Of a stretch of 64,000 nt of DNA, positions 21,242 to 30,532 are shown in pieces. Made by a program: the position numbers and the translations under genes. This DNA comes from Streptomyces fructofermentans (GTDB taxonomy: Bacteria; Actinomycetota; Actinomycetes; Streptomycetales; Streptomycetaceae). Numbering within the stretch: position 1 is the first letter of the stretch; every line of letters begins with the position of its first letter. The notes under the pieces were generated by a model. The model worked only from the letters and a program-made list of their open reading frames with translations, was not told the DNA's origin and made no database searches. The DNA lies in the NCBI RefSeq assembly GCF_014651055.1, contig NZ_BMWD01000001.1, positions 408,668 through 472,667 of the forward strand, written 5' to 3'.

Positions 21242-23371
21242 TCAGGACAGCCCCAGCGAGCGTTTCAGGAAGTCCACCTGGAGCAGCAGCAGGTTCTCGG
21301 CGACCTGCTCCTGCGGCGTCATGTGCGTGACCCCCGACAGCGGCAGCACCTCGTGCGGACGGCCCGCCGCCAGCAGCGCGGACGACAGCCGCAGGGAGTG
21401 CGCGACCACCACGTTGTCGTCGGCGAGGCCGTGCACGATCATCATCGGGCGGGCCGGCTCGACGGCCCCGACCAGGCCGTCGTCGTCGATCAGGGAGTTC
21501 GCGGCGTACACCTCGGGCTGCCGGTTCGGATCGCCGAGGTACCGCTCCGTGTAGTGGGTGTCGTACAGCCGCTGGTCGGTGACCGGCGCGCCCACCACCG
21601 CCGCGTGGAAGACGTCGGGCCGGCGCAGCGCGGCGAGCCCCGCGAGGTAGCCGCCGAACGACCAGCCGCGGATCGCGACCCGGGTCAGGTCCAGCGGGAA
21701 GCGTTCCGCGAGCGCGTGGAGCGCGTGGACCTGGTCCTCCAGGACGACCGCCGCCAGATCGTGCCTGACCGCCTTCTCCCAGGCCGGCGAACGGCCCGGC
21801 ATGCCCCGCCCGTCCGCGACCACCACGGCGAAGCCCTGGTCGGCGAACCACTGCGGGGTCAGATAGGCGTTGTGCGCGGCGAGCACGCGCTGCCCGTGCG
21901 GTCCCCCGTACGGGTCCATCAGGACGGGCAGCGGGCCCTCCGTCCAGCCGGTGGGGAGGACCACGGCGCACGGCACGCGCCGCTCGCCCGCCTCCGTGAG
22001 CGTCACCCGCGGGGTCAGGCCCGGGTCGGCGGCGTGCGAGACCACGCTCAGCGGGCGCTTGCTGTCGCGCAGCAGCCGCACCGCGGTGCCCGGCCGGCCG
22101 GGCACCGCCGAGACGAGCACGGTCACACCGCCCGCGCGCACCGCCGAGTGCACCCCGGGCTCCTGCGAAATGCGCTCCCAGCCCAGGTCGTTGACGCGGT
22201 ACACGTGCACCTCGCCGATCTCCGGGTCGGTCGCGGCGGCTCCCGCCGAGGCGGACACCAGCACGTCCTCGTCCGAGATGTCGAGCACCGCGCGCACGTG
22301 CAACTGCTGCCCCGTCAAAGGGCGTTCGCCGACCGCGAGCACGCGTGCGCCGCCCTCGTCGGCGATCCGCACGAGGTTCCCGCTCGGCGTCCAACCCGGT
22401 ACGCCGGGGAAAAGATCAAGCCATTGTGGATCTTCGTCCGCGTGCACCATCCGAGTCGTCCCGGTGTCCGGGTCGACCGCCAGGTAGAGCTGGCTGTTCT
22501 GGTCCCGCGCCTGGACGAGGAGCAGCGGCGCACCCGCCGCCGACCAGTGCACTCGCGCCAGGTACGGGTAGCGCGCCCGGTCCCAGACGACCTCCGTGCG
22601 GGCCCCGGACAGGTCGAGCACGAAGAGCCGCACCTCGGCGTTCGCCGTCCCGGCCGCCGGATAGGCGACCTGCTGCGGCCGCCGCTCGGGATGCGCGGGA
22701 TCGGAGATCCACCAGCGGCTCACAGGGGCGTCGTCGGCCCGCGCGACCAGCAGCCGGTCCGACTCGGGGGACCACCAGAAGCCGCGCGAGCGGCCCATCT
22801 CCTCGGCCGCGACGAACTCGGCGAGACCGTAGGTGACGGTGTCCGTGCCCGTGTCCCGTTCGGGTTCCGCGAGCGCCCGGTCGTCCTCGCCCTCGGCGCT
22901 CACCACGCGCAGCGCGCCGCCGCTCACGTAGGCGACGAGACGCCCGTCCGGGGAGGGGCGCGGGTCCAGCACCGGTCCGGGGACGGGCAGTTCGCGCGCG
23001 GTGCCGGCCCTCAGCTCGGCCGTGAAAAGCCGCCCCGACAAGGTGAAGGAGGCCAATTCCACGGCCGCGTCCGTGGCGTAGCCGACGATGCCCGCGCCGC
23101 CCTCGCGGCTGCGTTCGCGCCGGGCCCGCTCCGCGGCCGACAGCCGCTCGGAGCCGCCCCCGAGGAGCGTCCGCGGGTCCGCGGCGAGGCGCTCCTCGCC
23201 GTCCGCGACGTCGAGGACCCACAGCTGGTTCACCCGGTCCGTGCCGGACGGGGAACGCAGGAAGGCGACGCGGGAACCGTCGGGCGCCACGGTGAACGCG
23301 CGGGGCGCACCGAGCGTGAAGCGCAGGGTGCGCGCCTGTCGGCGCGGGAAGGAGAGAGGCTCGGTCGTCAT
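21242..23371 (-). CDS. S9 family serine peptidase (dipeptidyl-peptidase IV / prolyl oligopeptidase type)
   Basis: This 709-residue cytoplasmic peptidase starts at ATG 23371; the upstream in-frame extension is non-coding in character. The N-terminal ~400 residues form the DPP-IV-type beta-propeller. The C-terminal alpha/beta hydrolase domain carries nucleophile Ser571 in GWSFGG, Asp in HGLADDN and His in GVTHMTP. DGRGMPGR is the conserved loop before the nucleophile. No signal peptide is present, so it likely degrades imported or internal peptides. It lies convergent to the second peptide importer and could digest the imported peptides, though that link is only contextual. It is divergent from the small membrane protein gene at 23546. 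Confidence 0.92.
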   Translation of the reverse strand: MTTEPLSFPRRQARTLRFTLGAPRAFTVAPDGSRVAFLRSPSGTDRVNQLWVLDVADGEERLAADPRTLLGGGSERLSAAERARRERSREGGAGIVGYATDAAVELASFTLSGRLFTAELRAGTARELPVPGPVLDPRPSPDGRLVAYVSGGALRVVSAEGEDDRALAEPERDTGTDTVTYGLAEFVAAEEMGRSRGFWWSPESDRLLVARADDAPVSRWWISDPAHPERRPQQVAYPAAGTANAEVRLFVLDLSGARTEVVWDRARYPYLARVHWSAAGAPLLLVQARDQNSQLYLAVDPDTGTTRMVHADEDPQWLDLFPGVPGWTPSGNLVRIADEGGARVLAVGERPLTGQQLHVRAVLDISDEDVLVSASAGAAATDPEIGEVHVYRVNDLGWERISQEPGVHSAVRAGGVTVLVSAVPGRPGTAVRLLRDSKRPLSVVSHAADPGLTPRVTLTEAGERRVPCAVVLPTGWTEGPLPVLMDPYGGPHGQRVLAAHNAYLTPQWFADQGFAVVVADGRGMPGRSPAWEKAVRHDLAAVVLEDQVHALHALAERFPLDLTRVAIRGWSFGGYLAGLAALRRPDVFHAAVVGAPVTDQRLYDTHYTERYLGDPNRQPEVYAANSLIDDDGLVGAVEPARPMMIVHGLADDNVVVAHSLRLSSALLAAGRPHEVLPLSGVTHMTPQEQVAENLLLLQVDFLKRSLGLS

Positions 23372-23545
23372 GCCTCGACCATATTGGCCATGCGCCCCCT
23401 TGTGCGGCCGTGCGCCGATCGATGCGCAGGTACGGATAGTTATGATCACTAGCGCTGTGTGGGTATCAACCCGCTGGCCGCTGTATGGATTTACCGCTCC
23501 CCGTAGTCCGAACCCCGGTCCTGGAATCCTTGGAGGTGAGCCGTT

Positions 23546-23740
23546 GTGGCACTCTCGATCTCGGCGGTGCTGCTGCTGGCGATCGTGGTCTTCATCCTGA
23601 TCAAGAAGTCAGGCTTGAAGGCCGTGCACGCGATCGTCTGCGTCCTGCTCGGCTTCTACCTCGCCAGCTCCACGATCGCGCCCACCATCAGCGATCTGAC
23701 CACCAACATCGCGGGCATGATCGGGGACATCAAGTTCTGA
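23546..23740 (+). CDS. Small two-helix membrane protein
   Basis: This is a 64-residue protein with a GTG start seven bases after a near-perfect GGAGGTGA site, which makes it a convincing real gene despite its size. Helix one covers residues 2-19 ([18 protein letters not shown]). A short KKSGLK turn and helix two (~25-44, [17 protein letters not shown]) follow, then a mildly hydrophobic tail. It lies 23 bp upstream of mshB on the same strand and may be co-transcribed. I do not recognise the family; Ig-like or phage-holin assignments are not supported. Confidence 0.8.
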   Translation: MALSISAVLLLAIVVFILIKKSGLKAVHAIVCVLLGFYLASSTIAPTISDLTTNIAGMIGDIKF

Positions 23741-23763
23741 CCGGGCCTCGTAGGGTGGGGTCC

Positions 23764-24876
23764 ATGACGGCACTGCCCTCCTCCGGCTCCCGGCCGGGGG
23801 GACCCCCATCCGGCGCGGCCCGGCGCCTGCTCCTGGTCCACGCGCACCCGGACGACGAGACGATCAACAACGGCGCGACCATGGCCCGGTACGCGGCCGA
23901 GGGCGCCCGGGTCACGCTGGTGACCTGCACGCTGGGCGAGCAGGGCGAGGTCATCCCGCCCCCGCTCGCCCATCTGGCGGGCGAGGCCCTCGGCGAGCAC
24001 CGCCGGGCCGAGCTGGACGCGGCGATGCGCGCGCTCGGCGTGACGGACCACCGGTTCCTCGGCGCCGCCGGCCGCCACCGGGACTCGGGGATGATGGGCC
24101 TCCCGGACAACGAGGCCCCGCACAGCTTCTGGGGCGCCGAACTCGACGCGGCCGCGGCCGACCTGGTCGGGGTCGTGCGCGAGGTGCGCCCCCAGGTGCT
24201 CGTCACCTACGACCCGGACGGCGGATACGGCCACCCGGACCACATCCAGGCCCACCGCGTCGCCATGCGCGCCCTGGACCTCGCCGCGGACCCCGGCTTC
24301 CGTGCGGAGCTCGGCGACCCCTGGACGATCTCCAAGGTCTACTGGAACCGCGTCCCGCGCTCCGTCGCCGAGGAGGCCTTCGCCCGGCTCGACGAGGTGC
24401 TCGACGAGCTGCCGTTCCCGGCCCGTGCCGCCGTCGGGGACGTGCCCGGCGTGGTGGACGACACCGTGGTGACCACCGAGATCGACGGCACCGGCTTCGC
24501 CGCCGCCAAGGCCGCCGCGATGCGGGCGCACGCGACGCAGATCGAGGTCGCCGAACCGTGGTTCGCGCTCTCGAACGGGCTCGCGCAGCCGCTGTTCACG
24601 GTCGAGTACTACGAACTGGTGCGGGGGGAGCGCACCGGGGCGCGTGAGACGGACCTGTTCGCCGGCCTCACCGACGGTGACGGCGTGGGCGCCGGCACAG
24701 CCGCGGCCGCAGCGGGCGCGGGCGTCGCGGGGCGTGGAGGGGCCGGTGAGGCGGGCGGCACCAGTGGGGCCGGAGAAGCCCCCGGGGCCACCGGGATCAC
24801 CGGTACCACCGGGACCGGGAAGCACGGGAACAGCAGGGACATCGGGAACAGGCACAACGGGGAGGAAGTGCGATGA
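23764..24876 (+). CDS. mshB: N-acetyl-1-D-myo-inositol-2-amino-2-deoxy-alpha-D-glucopyranoside deacetylase MshB
   Basis: This 370-residue zinc deacetylase removes the acetyl group from GlcNAc-inositol, the second dedicated step of mycothiol biosynthesis. The LmbE fold carries HAHPDDE: metal ligands H28 and D31, catalytic D30, with the third ligand H160 in GHPDHIQ. This matches the mycobacterial H13/D16/H147 pattern. The start is ATG 23764. Residues ~300-370 are a Gly/Ala/Thr low-complexity tail absent from the M. tuberculosis enzyme. The first 15 codons include a GGGGGGACCCCCATC element (23796-23810). The stop overlaps the next start (ATGA). Confidence 0.95.
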   Translation: MTALPSSGSRPGGPPSGAARRLLLVHAHPDDETINNGATMARYAAEGARVTLVTCTLGEQGEVIPPPLAHLAGEALGEHRRAELDAAMRALGVTDHRFLGAAGRHRDSGMMGLPDNEAPHSFWGAELDAAAADLVGVVREVRPQVLVTYDPDGGYGHPDHIQAHRVAMRALDLAADPGFRAELGDPWTISKVYWNRVPRSVAEEAFARLDEVLDELPFPARAAVGDVPGVVDDTVVTTEIDGTGFAAAKAAAMRAHATQIEVAEPWFALSNGLAQPLFTVEYYELVRGERTGARETDLFAGLTDGDGVGAGTAAAAAGAGVAGRGGAGEAGGTSGAGEAPGATGITGTTGTGKHGNSRDIGNRHNGEEVR

Positions 24877-25298
24877 GTTCGCCGAACAGGGCGGCCGCGG
24901 GAAGCGCCCTCGCCCAGCCGCTGCGGTTGCCGTCCGCCGGACGGTTCGCCGTCCACCTCGGGCTGTTCCTGCTCGGCGCCGTGGTCGCCGTGGCCGGCGC
25001 GCTGCTCCAGGGCGCCTGGTTCCCGGGCGGCCTGCTGCTCGCGCTGGGCGGCGCGGCCGGGCTCTTCGTGGGCGGGGCCCTCGCCACCGGCGGTCGTGCC
25101 GGGGCGGTCGCGCCGGCGGCCGGCTGGCTGATCGCCGTCGTCCTGCTCACCGCCAGCCGTCCCGAGGGCGACTTCCTGTTCGCCGCGGGCGCGGGCTCGT
25201 ACGTCTTCCTGCTCGGCGGGATGGCCGTCGCTGTGATGTGCGCCACCCTTGCCCCGGGGCGGCAACCGGGCGGCTCCGCTGTCCGACTTGGGAAGTGA
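24873..25298 (+). CDS. DUF6113 family integral membrane protein
   Basis: This 141-residue protein has four transmembrane segments (about residues 27-46, 51-72, 80-97 and 108-126). It starts at ATG 24873 inside the mshB stop. Translational coupling to mshB is conserved in actinobacteria; in M. tuberculosis the small membrane protein Rv1171 follows mshB. Function is unknown. The N-terminus is cytosolic by the positive-inside rule. Confidence 0.82.
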   Translation: MSSPNRAAAGSALAQPLRLPSAGRFAVHLGLFLLGAVVAVAGALLQGAWFPGGLLLALGGAAGLFVGGALATGGRAGAVAPAAGWLIAVVLLTASRPEGDFLFAAGAGSYVFLLGGMAVAVMCATLAPGRQPGGSAVRLGK

Positions 25299-25458
25299 CG
25301 TACCACTTCGCCACAGGGCGCGGGTGCAAGTCCGGTGTGGGTTTCCCCGACGGCCGCAGGATACGTGCGACACGTGGCCAGTATGGTGGTGCGCGCCGCC
25401 GAGCCGCCCGAATCGAGGTCGAGTAAACGGGCGGTGGAGCCAACCGGGAGAACCTGCC

Positions 25459-27774
25459 TTGAGTCGTGAAACTGACAGTTCGTCCTCCGGGCCCAACGGG
25501 CGCGGCGGAACCGCATACCCGTCGGGCACTCCGCCGTACGGAACGCCCACACCCTCCGACGACGGCACCGACGCGGGACGTTCCGCCGGTGACCGCCCCG
25601 AGGACCGCAAGACCGAGACCACGCTGACGACGCGGATCCGCATCAACATCCCCGGATCCCGGCCGATTCCGCCCGTCGTCGTCCGCACGCCCGTCGCGAA
25701 CGCGGACACCTCCGGCGGCAAGCCCGCGCCGCAGCCCGCCGCCCAGGACGGCCCGCCGGCCGGCAACGCCGCGGCAGGGCCCGTCGACACGGACACCGGG
25801 GCGCACGCCGCGCCGACCGCTCCCGCCGACGAGAAGACGAGCGACTGGTTCGCGCCACGCAAGGCCGGTGCGCCCAAGGGCGGTCCCGGCGGTGGCGGCA
25901 CCAATGGCGCCGGACTGCCCGCCGGTTCGGCCGCGCCGGGCCCCGGCCCGGGCCCCGCAGGGGGAGTTGGCGGCCCCACCGCTCCCGGTGCGCGGCCCGC
26001 CGCCTCCGGCGCCCCGCAGGCTCCCGGCACGGGCGGCGCATCGCGCCCCGGCGCCGGACGGCCGGGCGGCACGAACGGCGCCGGGCTGCCCGGCGCGGGC
26101 GGAACCGCCCCGGTCGCGCCCGGTCACGGCGGAGGCACGGGCTCCTTCGACGTCTCCGGAGCCCTGGCGGCAGGTCCGCTGGGCACCGGCTCCGCGTCGC
26201 CCTACCCGCCGGGCGGAGCCCCGGGCAACGCCGGCGGCGAGCCGCGCCGCGACGGACTGCCGTACTTCTCGGGAGGCGGCCAGGGCGGCCAGGGAAGCCC
26301 CTCGGGGCCGACCGGCGGCCCCACCAGCGGCGACGGCCGGCTGACGGCGCCCGGCGCGGCCCCAGGGGCCCCCGGCGGCCGACGGGGCCCCGCCGGCCAG
26401 GGCGCTCAGGGTCCTCAGGGCGGCCCGGGCTTCCCCGGCGGCCAGGGCGCACCCGGTGGTCCCGGCGCGCCCGCAGGCCGCGGCGGTCCGGACCCGTCCG
26501 GCTTCCCCGGGGGCAAGGGGCCCCAGAGCGGCTCCTCCTTCACCGGGCCCCCGGCGGGCCAGGGCCGTCCCGCGAGCGCGCTCAGCGACGACACCGCGAT
26601 CCTCACCCCGCAGCAACTCGCGCCCCAGCCGGGCGCGCCCGGCTACGGCGTCCCCGGCGAGAACGTCTCCGGCCACACCCTGACCAGCGGCATCCCCGTG
26701 GTGCCGGCCGCCCCGAACTCGCCGTTCGGGCCGGAGGGACACGGGGACGGAGCCCTCGCGCACCAGGCCCCGAAGCTGCCCCAGCCCGTCACGCCCGCCG
26801 CCCCGGCGGCGGCGCGCCCGAAGAAGAAGGGGCGCAGCAAGCTGGTGCTCCTGGTCACCGGTGTGGTGACCCTCGGCGGCATCGCGTACGGCGCCGGGCT
26901 GCTGATGAACCACTCCGACGTGCCCAAGGGCACCAGCGTGCTCGGCGTCGACATCGGCGGCGGTACCCGCGACGAGGCCGTGCAGAAGCTCGACGACGCC
27001 TTCAAGGCCCGCGCGGCCAAGGCGCTCCAGCTGTCCGTCGACGGGGACACCGTCGCGCTCAAGCCGGACCAGGCGGGGCTCCAGCTCGACAGCCAGGCGA
27101 CGGTACGGGTGGCGGCGGGCAGCGACTACAACCCCGTCTCGGTCATCGGCTCGCTGTTCGGCAACGAGCGGGTCGTCGACCCGGTGATGCCCGTCGACGA
27201 GGAGAAGCTGGGGGCCGCCCTGGAGCAGGCCGCGGGCGGCTCCGGCTCGGCGAGCGAGGGCACCATCAAGTTCCAGTCCGGCAAGGCCGTGGCCGTGTAC
27301 GGCAAGGCGGGCCAGGGAATCGACGTCGCCCGGTCCGCGGACGCCGTGCAGACGGCCTACCGGGCCCAGGTGGAGACCGGGCGGACCGAGCCCGTGAAGG
27401 TCCCCACCACGACGAGGGAGCCCAAGGTCACCAAGGCCGAGGTCGACCGCATGATGAAGGAGTTCGCCCAGCCGGCGATGTCCGGACTCGTGACGATCAA
27501 GGCGGGCGGCGTGGAGCTGCCGTTCAGCCCGGAGAACTCCCTGTGGAAGTTCCTCGGGGTGAAGGCGAACGCCCAGGGCAAGCTGGTCGAGTACTACGAC
27601 AGGGCGGCGCTGAAGAAGCTCTACGGGGGCTCGTTCGACGGAGTCCTGATCACCCGGGCCAACGGCAAGAAGACGGCCGTGACGCCGGAGGACGTGATCG
27701 GCGCGATGCGTCCCGCGCTCCTCGGCAGGACGGCCGCGGACCGCGTCGGAGTGATCGACACCGATCCCTCGTAA
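25459..27774 (+). CDS. Membrane-anchored protein with Pro/Gly-rich cytoplasmic region and PG_binding_4 domains
   Basis: This 771-residue protein starts at TTG 25459, with GGGAGAA ten bases upstream; longer frames read through non-coding sequence. Residues 1-455 are Pro/Gly/Ala-rich and disordered, with repeats such as GTNGAGLP. A single helix (~461-483, LVLLVTGVVTLGGIAYGAGL) follows a KKKGR stop-transfer signal, so the rest is extracellular. The outer ~285 residues contain two repeats of the putative peptidoglycan-binding domain (VLGVDIGGGTRDEAVQKL...), as found in VanW and L,D-transpeptidase proteins. No VanW or YkuD catalytic domain is present. It probably senses or binds cell wall; it follows the mshB pair by 160 bp. 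Confidence 0.8.
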   Translation: MSRETDSSSSGPNGRGGTAYPSGTPPYGTPTPSDDGTDAGRSAGDRPEDRKTETTLTTRIRINIPGSRPIPPVVVRTPVANADTSGGKPAPQPAAQDGPPAGNAAAGPVDTDTGAHAAPTAPADEKTSDWFAPRKAGAPKGGPGGGGTNGAGLPAGSAAPGPGPGPAGGVGGPTAPGARPAASGAPQAPGTGGASRPGAGRPGGTNGAGLPGAGGTAPVAPGHGGGTGSFDVSGALAAGPLGTGSASPYPPGGAPGNAGGEPRRDGLPYFSGGGQGGQGSPSGPTGGPTSGDGRLTAPGAAPGAPGGRRGPAGQGAQGPQGGPGFPGGQGAPGGPGAPAGRGGPDPSGFPGGKGPQSGSSFTGPPAGQGRPASALSDDTAILTPQQLAPQPGAPGYGVPGENVSGHTLTSGIPVVPAAPNSPFGPEGHGDGALAHQAPKLPQPVTPAAPAAARPKKKGRSKLVLLVTGVVTLGGIAYGAGLLMNHSDVPKGTSVLGVDIGGGTRDEAVQKLDDAFKARAAKALQLSVDGDTVALKPDQAGLQLDSQATVRVAAGSDYNPVSVIGSLFGNERVVDPVMPVDEEKLGAALEQAAGGSGSASEGTIKFQSGKAVAVYGKAGQGIDVARSADAVQTAYRAQVETGRTEPVKVPTTTREPKVTKAEVDRMMKEFAQPAMSGLVTIKAGGVELPFSPENSLWKFLGVKANAQGKLVEYYDRAALKKLYGGSFDGVLITRANGKKTAVTPEDVIGAMRPALLGRTAADRVGVIDTDPS

Positions 27775-27789
27775 CCGGACCGGAGTACA

Positions 27790-27819
27790 GGGGGCGCACG
27801 GCACCGGCCGGGCGCCCCC
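27790..27819. terminator. Terminator between convergent genes
   Basis: An 8-bp stem (27790-27797 with 27812-27819) with a 14-base loop lies 15 bp after the plus-strand stop. Confidence 0.6.
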
Positions 27820-27890
27820 TCGGTCGTTCCCGGTGCCCGCCCACCCCTCGGCGGCTCCGGCCCGTACCTCCTGGAGCCCGCCGTGCGCCG

Positions 27891-28742
27891 TCAGTTGAGC
27901 ATCGCCCTGGCCGCCTGGGCCTGCTGCCGCACCCGGTCGGCCGCGGGTCCGTCGACGGCGGCCACGATGTCCGCGTAGGCGTCGAGTTCGGTGGCGCCGT
28001 CAAGGAACTCGCCGCGCCGGACCAGCAACTGGGCGCGCTCGTAGCGCAGCCGGGCCGGGTGGGAGGGCAGCAGCAGGGACAGGTCGACGGCCCACAGGGC
28101 GACGTCGGACCGCTCGGGCCGCGCCGAGGCCCAGGCGCGGATGTTGTTCAGGATGCGCAGGACGACGTCGAGCGGATCGGCGGGCGACAGCATCGACGGG
28201 TCGAGCGGGGCGCCGGTGGCCCCCGCGACCAGCAGCTCGGCGTCCGGGCCGGTCAGTACCCGGCCGCCGTCGAAGGGGTCGGCGAGGACCTGCTGGTCGG
28301 GCGGCCCGAACCCGACCACGAAGTGACCGGGCAGGGCCACCCCGTAGACCGGGGCGCCGGCCCGTCGCGCGACCTCCATCCAGACCACCGAGAGCAGGAT
28401 GGGCAGCCCCCGGCGCCGCCTCAGCACCTCGTGCAGCAGCGAGGAGTTCAGACGCTGGTAGTCGCCCTGCGTGCCGTGGAACCGGCAGCGGCCGCCCAGG
28501 TGCTCGGCCAGCGCCGTGGCCCAGGCCCGCGGGCCGCCGGGCCGGAACGGCAGCTCGCCGGCCAGCCGGTCCAGCTCCATCTGCGCCGCGTCCATGCCCG
28601 CCTCGTCCAGCTCGCCGTCCGCCTGGGCGCCCACCAGCAGACACAGCACCGACAGGTCGGGCCGCTCGGACCGTGCCTCGTCGCCGAACAGCCGCCGCCA
28701 CTCGGCGCTCTGCTCCGGCCCGGGAGGATGAAGAGGACGCAT
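27891..28742 (-). CDS. SirB1 family (transglutaminase-like) protein
   Basis: This 283-residue cytoplasmic protein starts at ATG 28742. The central block (LNSSLLHEVLRRRRGLPILLS...GVALPGHFVV) is the SirB1/transglutaminase-like core found in proteins such as E. coli YchA. The C-terminal third resembles a tetratricopeptide helix pair (RYERAQLLVRRGEFLDGATELD). The core keeps the GxPxHF signature but lacks an obvious catalytic cysteine, so peptidase activity is doubtful. It is 17 bp downstream of the GNAT gene on the same strand and probably co-transcribed. Confidence 0.8.
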   Translation of the reverse strand: MRPLHPPGPEQSAEWRRLFGDEARSERPDLSVLCLLVGAQADGELDEAGMDAAQMELDRLAGELPFRPGGPRAWATALAEHLGGRCRFHGTQGDYQRLNSSLLHEVLRRRRGLPILLSVVWMEVARRAGAPVYGVALPGHFVVGFGPPDQQVLADPFDGGRVLTGPDAELLVAGATGAPLDPSMLSPADPLDVVLRILNNIRAWASARPERSDVALWAVDLSLLLPSHPARLRYERAQLLVRRGEFLDGATELDAYADIVAAVDGPAADRVRQQAQAARAMLN

Positions 28743-28759
28743 GGCTGACCCGTGCCCTT

Positions 28760-29875
28760 TCACGCCGATCGATATTGGTCGGGGGACCCGCCGCGCGCGT
28801 CCCCGTCGAGGCGCCGCCCCGCCTGCCCGCCGCCGGGTCCCTCCGCCACCGCGGGAGCGCGGTAGTGGTGGTACGCGTGGTGGGCGGCGAAGCCCATCCC
28901 GGCGTACAGCGTGCGGGCGCCCGCGTTCTCCTTCTCCACCTGGAGCCACGCCGCCGAGGCGCCCTCGGACAGGGCCCGGCGGGCGAGGGCCGCCATCACC
29001 GCGGTCGCCAGCCCCCGTCGGCGCGCCGACGGGTCCACCTCCACCGCGGCGAAGCCCGCCCACCGGCCGTCCACCACGCAGCGGCCGATCGCCGCGGGCG
29101 CGCCCGCCCCGGCACCGGGGACGGTCGCGAACCACACGGAGGGCCCGCTGCCCAGGACCTTGAGGGCCGCCTCGGTCAGACCCTTGCGCCCGTAGCCGCC
29201 GAGCCACGCCTCGTCGACCGTGCGGGAGAGGTTGACCGCGGGACCCGTGCCCGCCGGGCCCGTGCCCCCGGGACCCGGGTCCGTCAGGTCGCCGAGCGGT
29301 GCCAGCGCGCCGGTCCACAGCTCCGCGGTCACCTCGCGCGTCCAGCCCCGCCCCTCCAGTTCGGCGCCCAGCAGTTCCTGGGTGCCCGCGGCCCCCGTCG
29401 CCGTCTGGACGTACGCGGGCAGCTCCCGGGCCGCGTACCAGTCCTGGACGTACCGCAGGGCGCGGTCCAGCGGCAGGCCCGGATCGCCCAGCGGCAGCGC
29501 CGAGTTGGCGCGGCGGGTGAAACCGGCCGCCGCCCGCAGCTCCCAGCCGCCGAGCATCTCCCGCTCCACCGGCTGCCAGGCGCGCGCGGACACCCGGGCC
29601 AGCTCCTCGTACGACGCGGCCGGGCCCCGTCGGCGGGCGGGCGCGGACGGCACCACCTTGCCCGCCACCAGCGCCGATTCCGGAATCTGGACGCTTTCCC
29701 CGGACCGTCGTGTGATCAGCAGCACACCGTTGTCCCATGATGTGAGAACACCGACCGTGTCGGTGAACTTCTCACCCTCGGGGGCGTCTTCGACCACTCG
29801 CCGCACCGAGACGCGTTTTCCCACGTCAGCGGGGGTTACGCGGACCTCGAGCCGGATATGCGCAGAGAATTCCAC
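28760..29875 (-). CDS. GNAT family N-acetyltransferase with N-terminal beta-rich domain
   Basis: This 371-residue protein starts at ATG 29875. The N-terminal ~75 residues form a beta-rich module (VGKRVSVRRVV...TDTVGVLTSWDNGVLLITRR), and the C-terminal half is a GNAT domain with the acetyl-CoA loop (VDPSARRRGLATAVMAAL, ~290-308) and NAGARTLYAGMGF. This two-part arrangement resembles M. tuberculosis Rv0428c. A Gly/Pro linker interrupts the middle. Acceptor unknown. The gene is divergent from the ferredoxin. Confidence 0.85.
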   Translation of the reverse strand: MEFSAHIRLEVRVTPADVGKRVSVRRVVEDAPEGEKFTDTVGVLTSWDNGVLLITRRSGESVQIPESALVAGKVVPSAPARRRGPAASYEELARVSARAWQPVEREMLGGWELRAAAGFTRRANSALPLGDPGLPLDRALRYVQDWYAARELPAYVQTATGAAGTQELLGAELEGRGWTREVTAELWTGALAPLGDLTDPGPGGTGPAGTGPAVNLSRTVDEAWLGGYGRKGLTEAALKVLGSGPSVWFATVPGAGAGAPAAIGRCVVDGRWAGFAAVEVDPSARRRGLATAVMAALARRALSEGASAAWLQVEKENAGARTLYAGMGFAAHHAYHHYRAPAVAEGPGGGQAGRRLDGDARGGSPDQYRSA

Positions 29876-30016
29876 AGCTCAGTCCAACCCTCCTGTTCGG
29901 ATCATGCCCAAGAACGGAGATACTAGGTGCGGGCATCGACGACGCCGCGCTCCCGCGCGCCAGGTGGCGGAGCCTGAAGACGGCTCGCCAGCGCCCTATC
30001 GAGGAGGAACGACAGC
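29876..30016. promoter_or_regulatory. Divergent promoter region, GNAT / ferredoxin
   Basis: 141 bp between divergent starts. GAGGAGG at ~30001-30007 is the ferredoxin ribosome site. I see no clear operator. Confidence 0.45.
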
Positions 30017-30337
30017 GTGACCTACGTCATCGCGCAGCCTTGTGTCGACGTCAAGGACAAGGCGTGCATCGAGGAGTGCCCGGTCGACTGCATCTACGAG
30101 GGCCAGCGGTCCTTGTACATCCACCCGGACGAATGCGTCGACTGTGGTGCCTGTGAGCCGGTCTGCCCGGTCGAGGCGATCTTCTACGAGGACGACACTC
30201 CCGAGGAGTGGAAGGACTACTACAAGGCGAACGTCGAGTTCTTCGACGAGCTCGGCTCGCCCGGCGGCGCCAGCAAGCTGGGGCTGATCGAGCGCGACCA
30301 CCCCTTCGTCGCGGGACTGCCGCCGCAGAACCAGTAG
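30017..30337 (+). CDS. fdxA: 7Fe ferredoxin (3Fe-4S/4Fe-4S)
   Basis: This 106-residue soluble electron carrier starts at GTG 30017. Cys9, Cys17 and Cys50 are placed to bind the 3Fe-4S cluster, and Cys21, Cys40, Cys43 and Cys46 the 4Fe-4S cluster, matching Azotobacter FdI; Cys25 corresponds to its free cysteine. The acidic C-terminal half (EDDTPEEWKDYYKANVEFF) is typical of actinobacterial FdxA/FdxC, where it may donate electrons to cytochromes P450 or other oxidoreductases. It precedes dapC as in mycobacteria (Rv1177-Rv1178). Confidence 0.96.
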   Translation: MTYVIAQPCVDVKDKACIEECPVDCIYEGQRSLYIHPDECVDCGACEPVCPVEAIFYEDDTPEEWKDYYKANVEFFDELGSPGGASKLGLIERDHPFVAGLPPQNQ

Positions 30338-30532
30338 GCGGTACGTACGACGCCGTGCCCCGTCCGGCAGTGGCCGGCGGAGCACCGCCTCGGCCCCGTG
30401 CGGCCCCGCCGCCGTACGGGACCGGGGCGTTCGCCGTCCGCGCCCCGGGTGCGACCGCGGGCTCCGTGCGCGGGCGCCGTCCGTGCGCGCCGGCCGCTTG
30501 AGCGGTCCGTACGAGAAAGTGAGCCAGAACCC

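Noticed and set aside
25299..25458. Cobalamin-riboswitch-like segment (ggtgcaagtcc) upstream of the peptidoglycan-binding protein
   Set aside because: One short box fits, but the other conserved boxes and the expected helices are missing and the downstream gene has no link to cobalamin.
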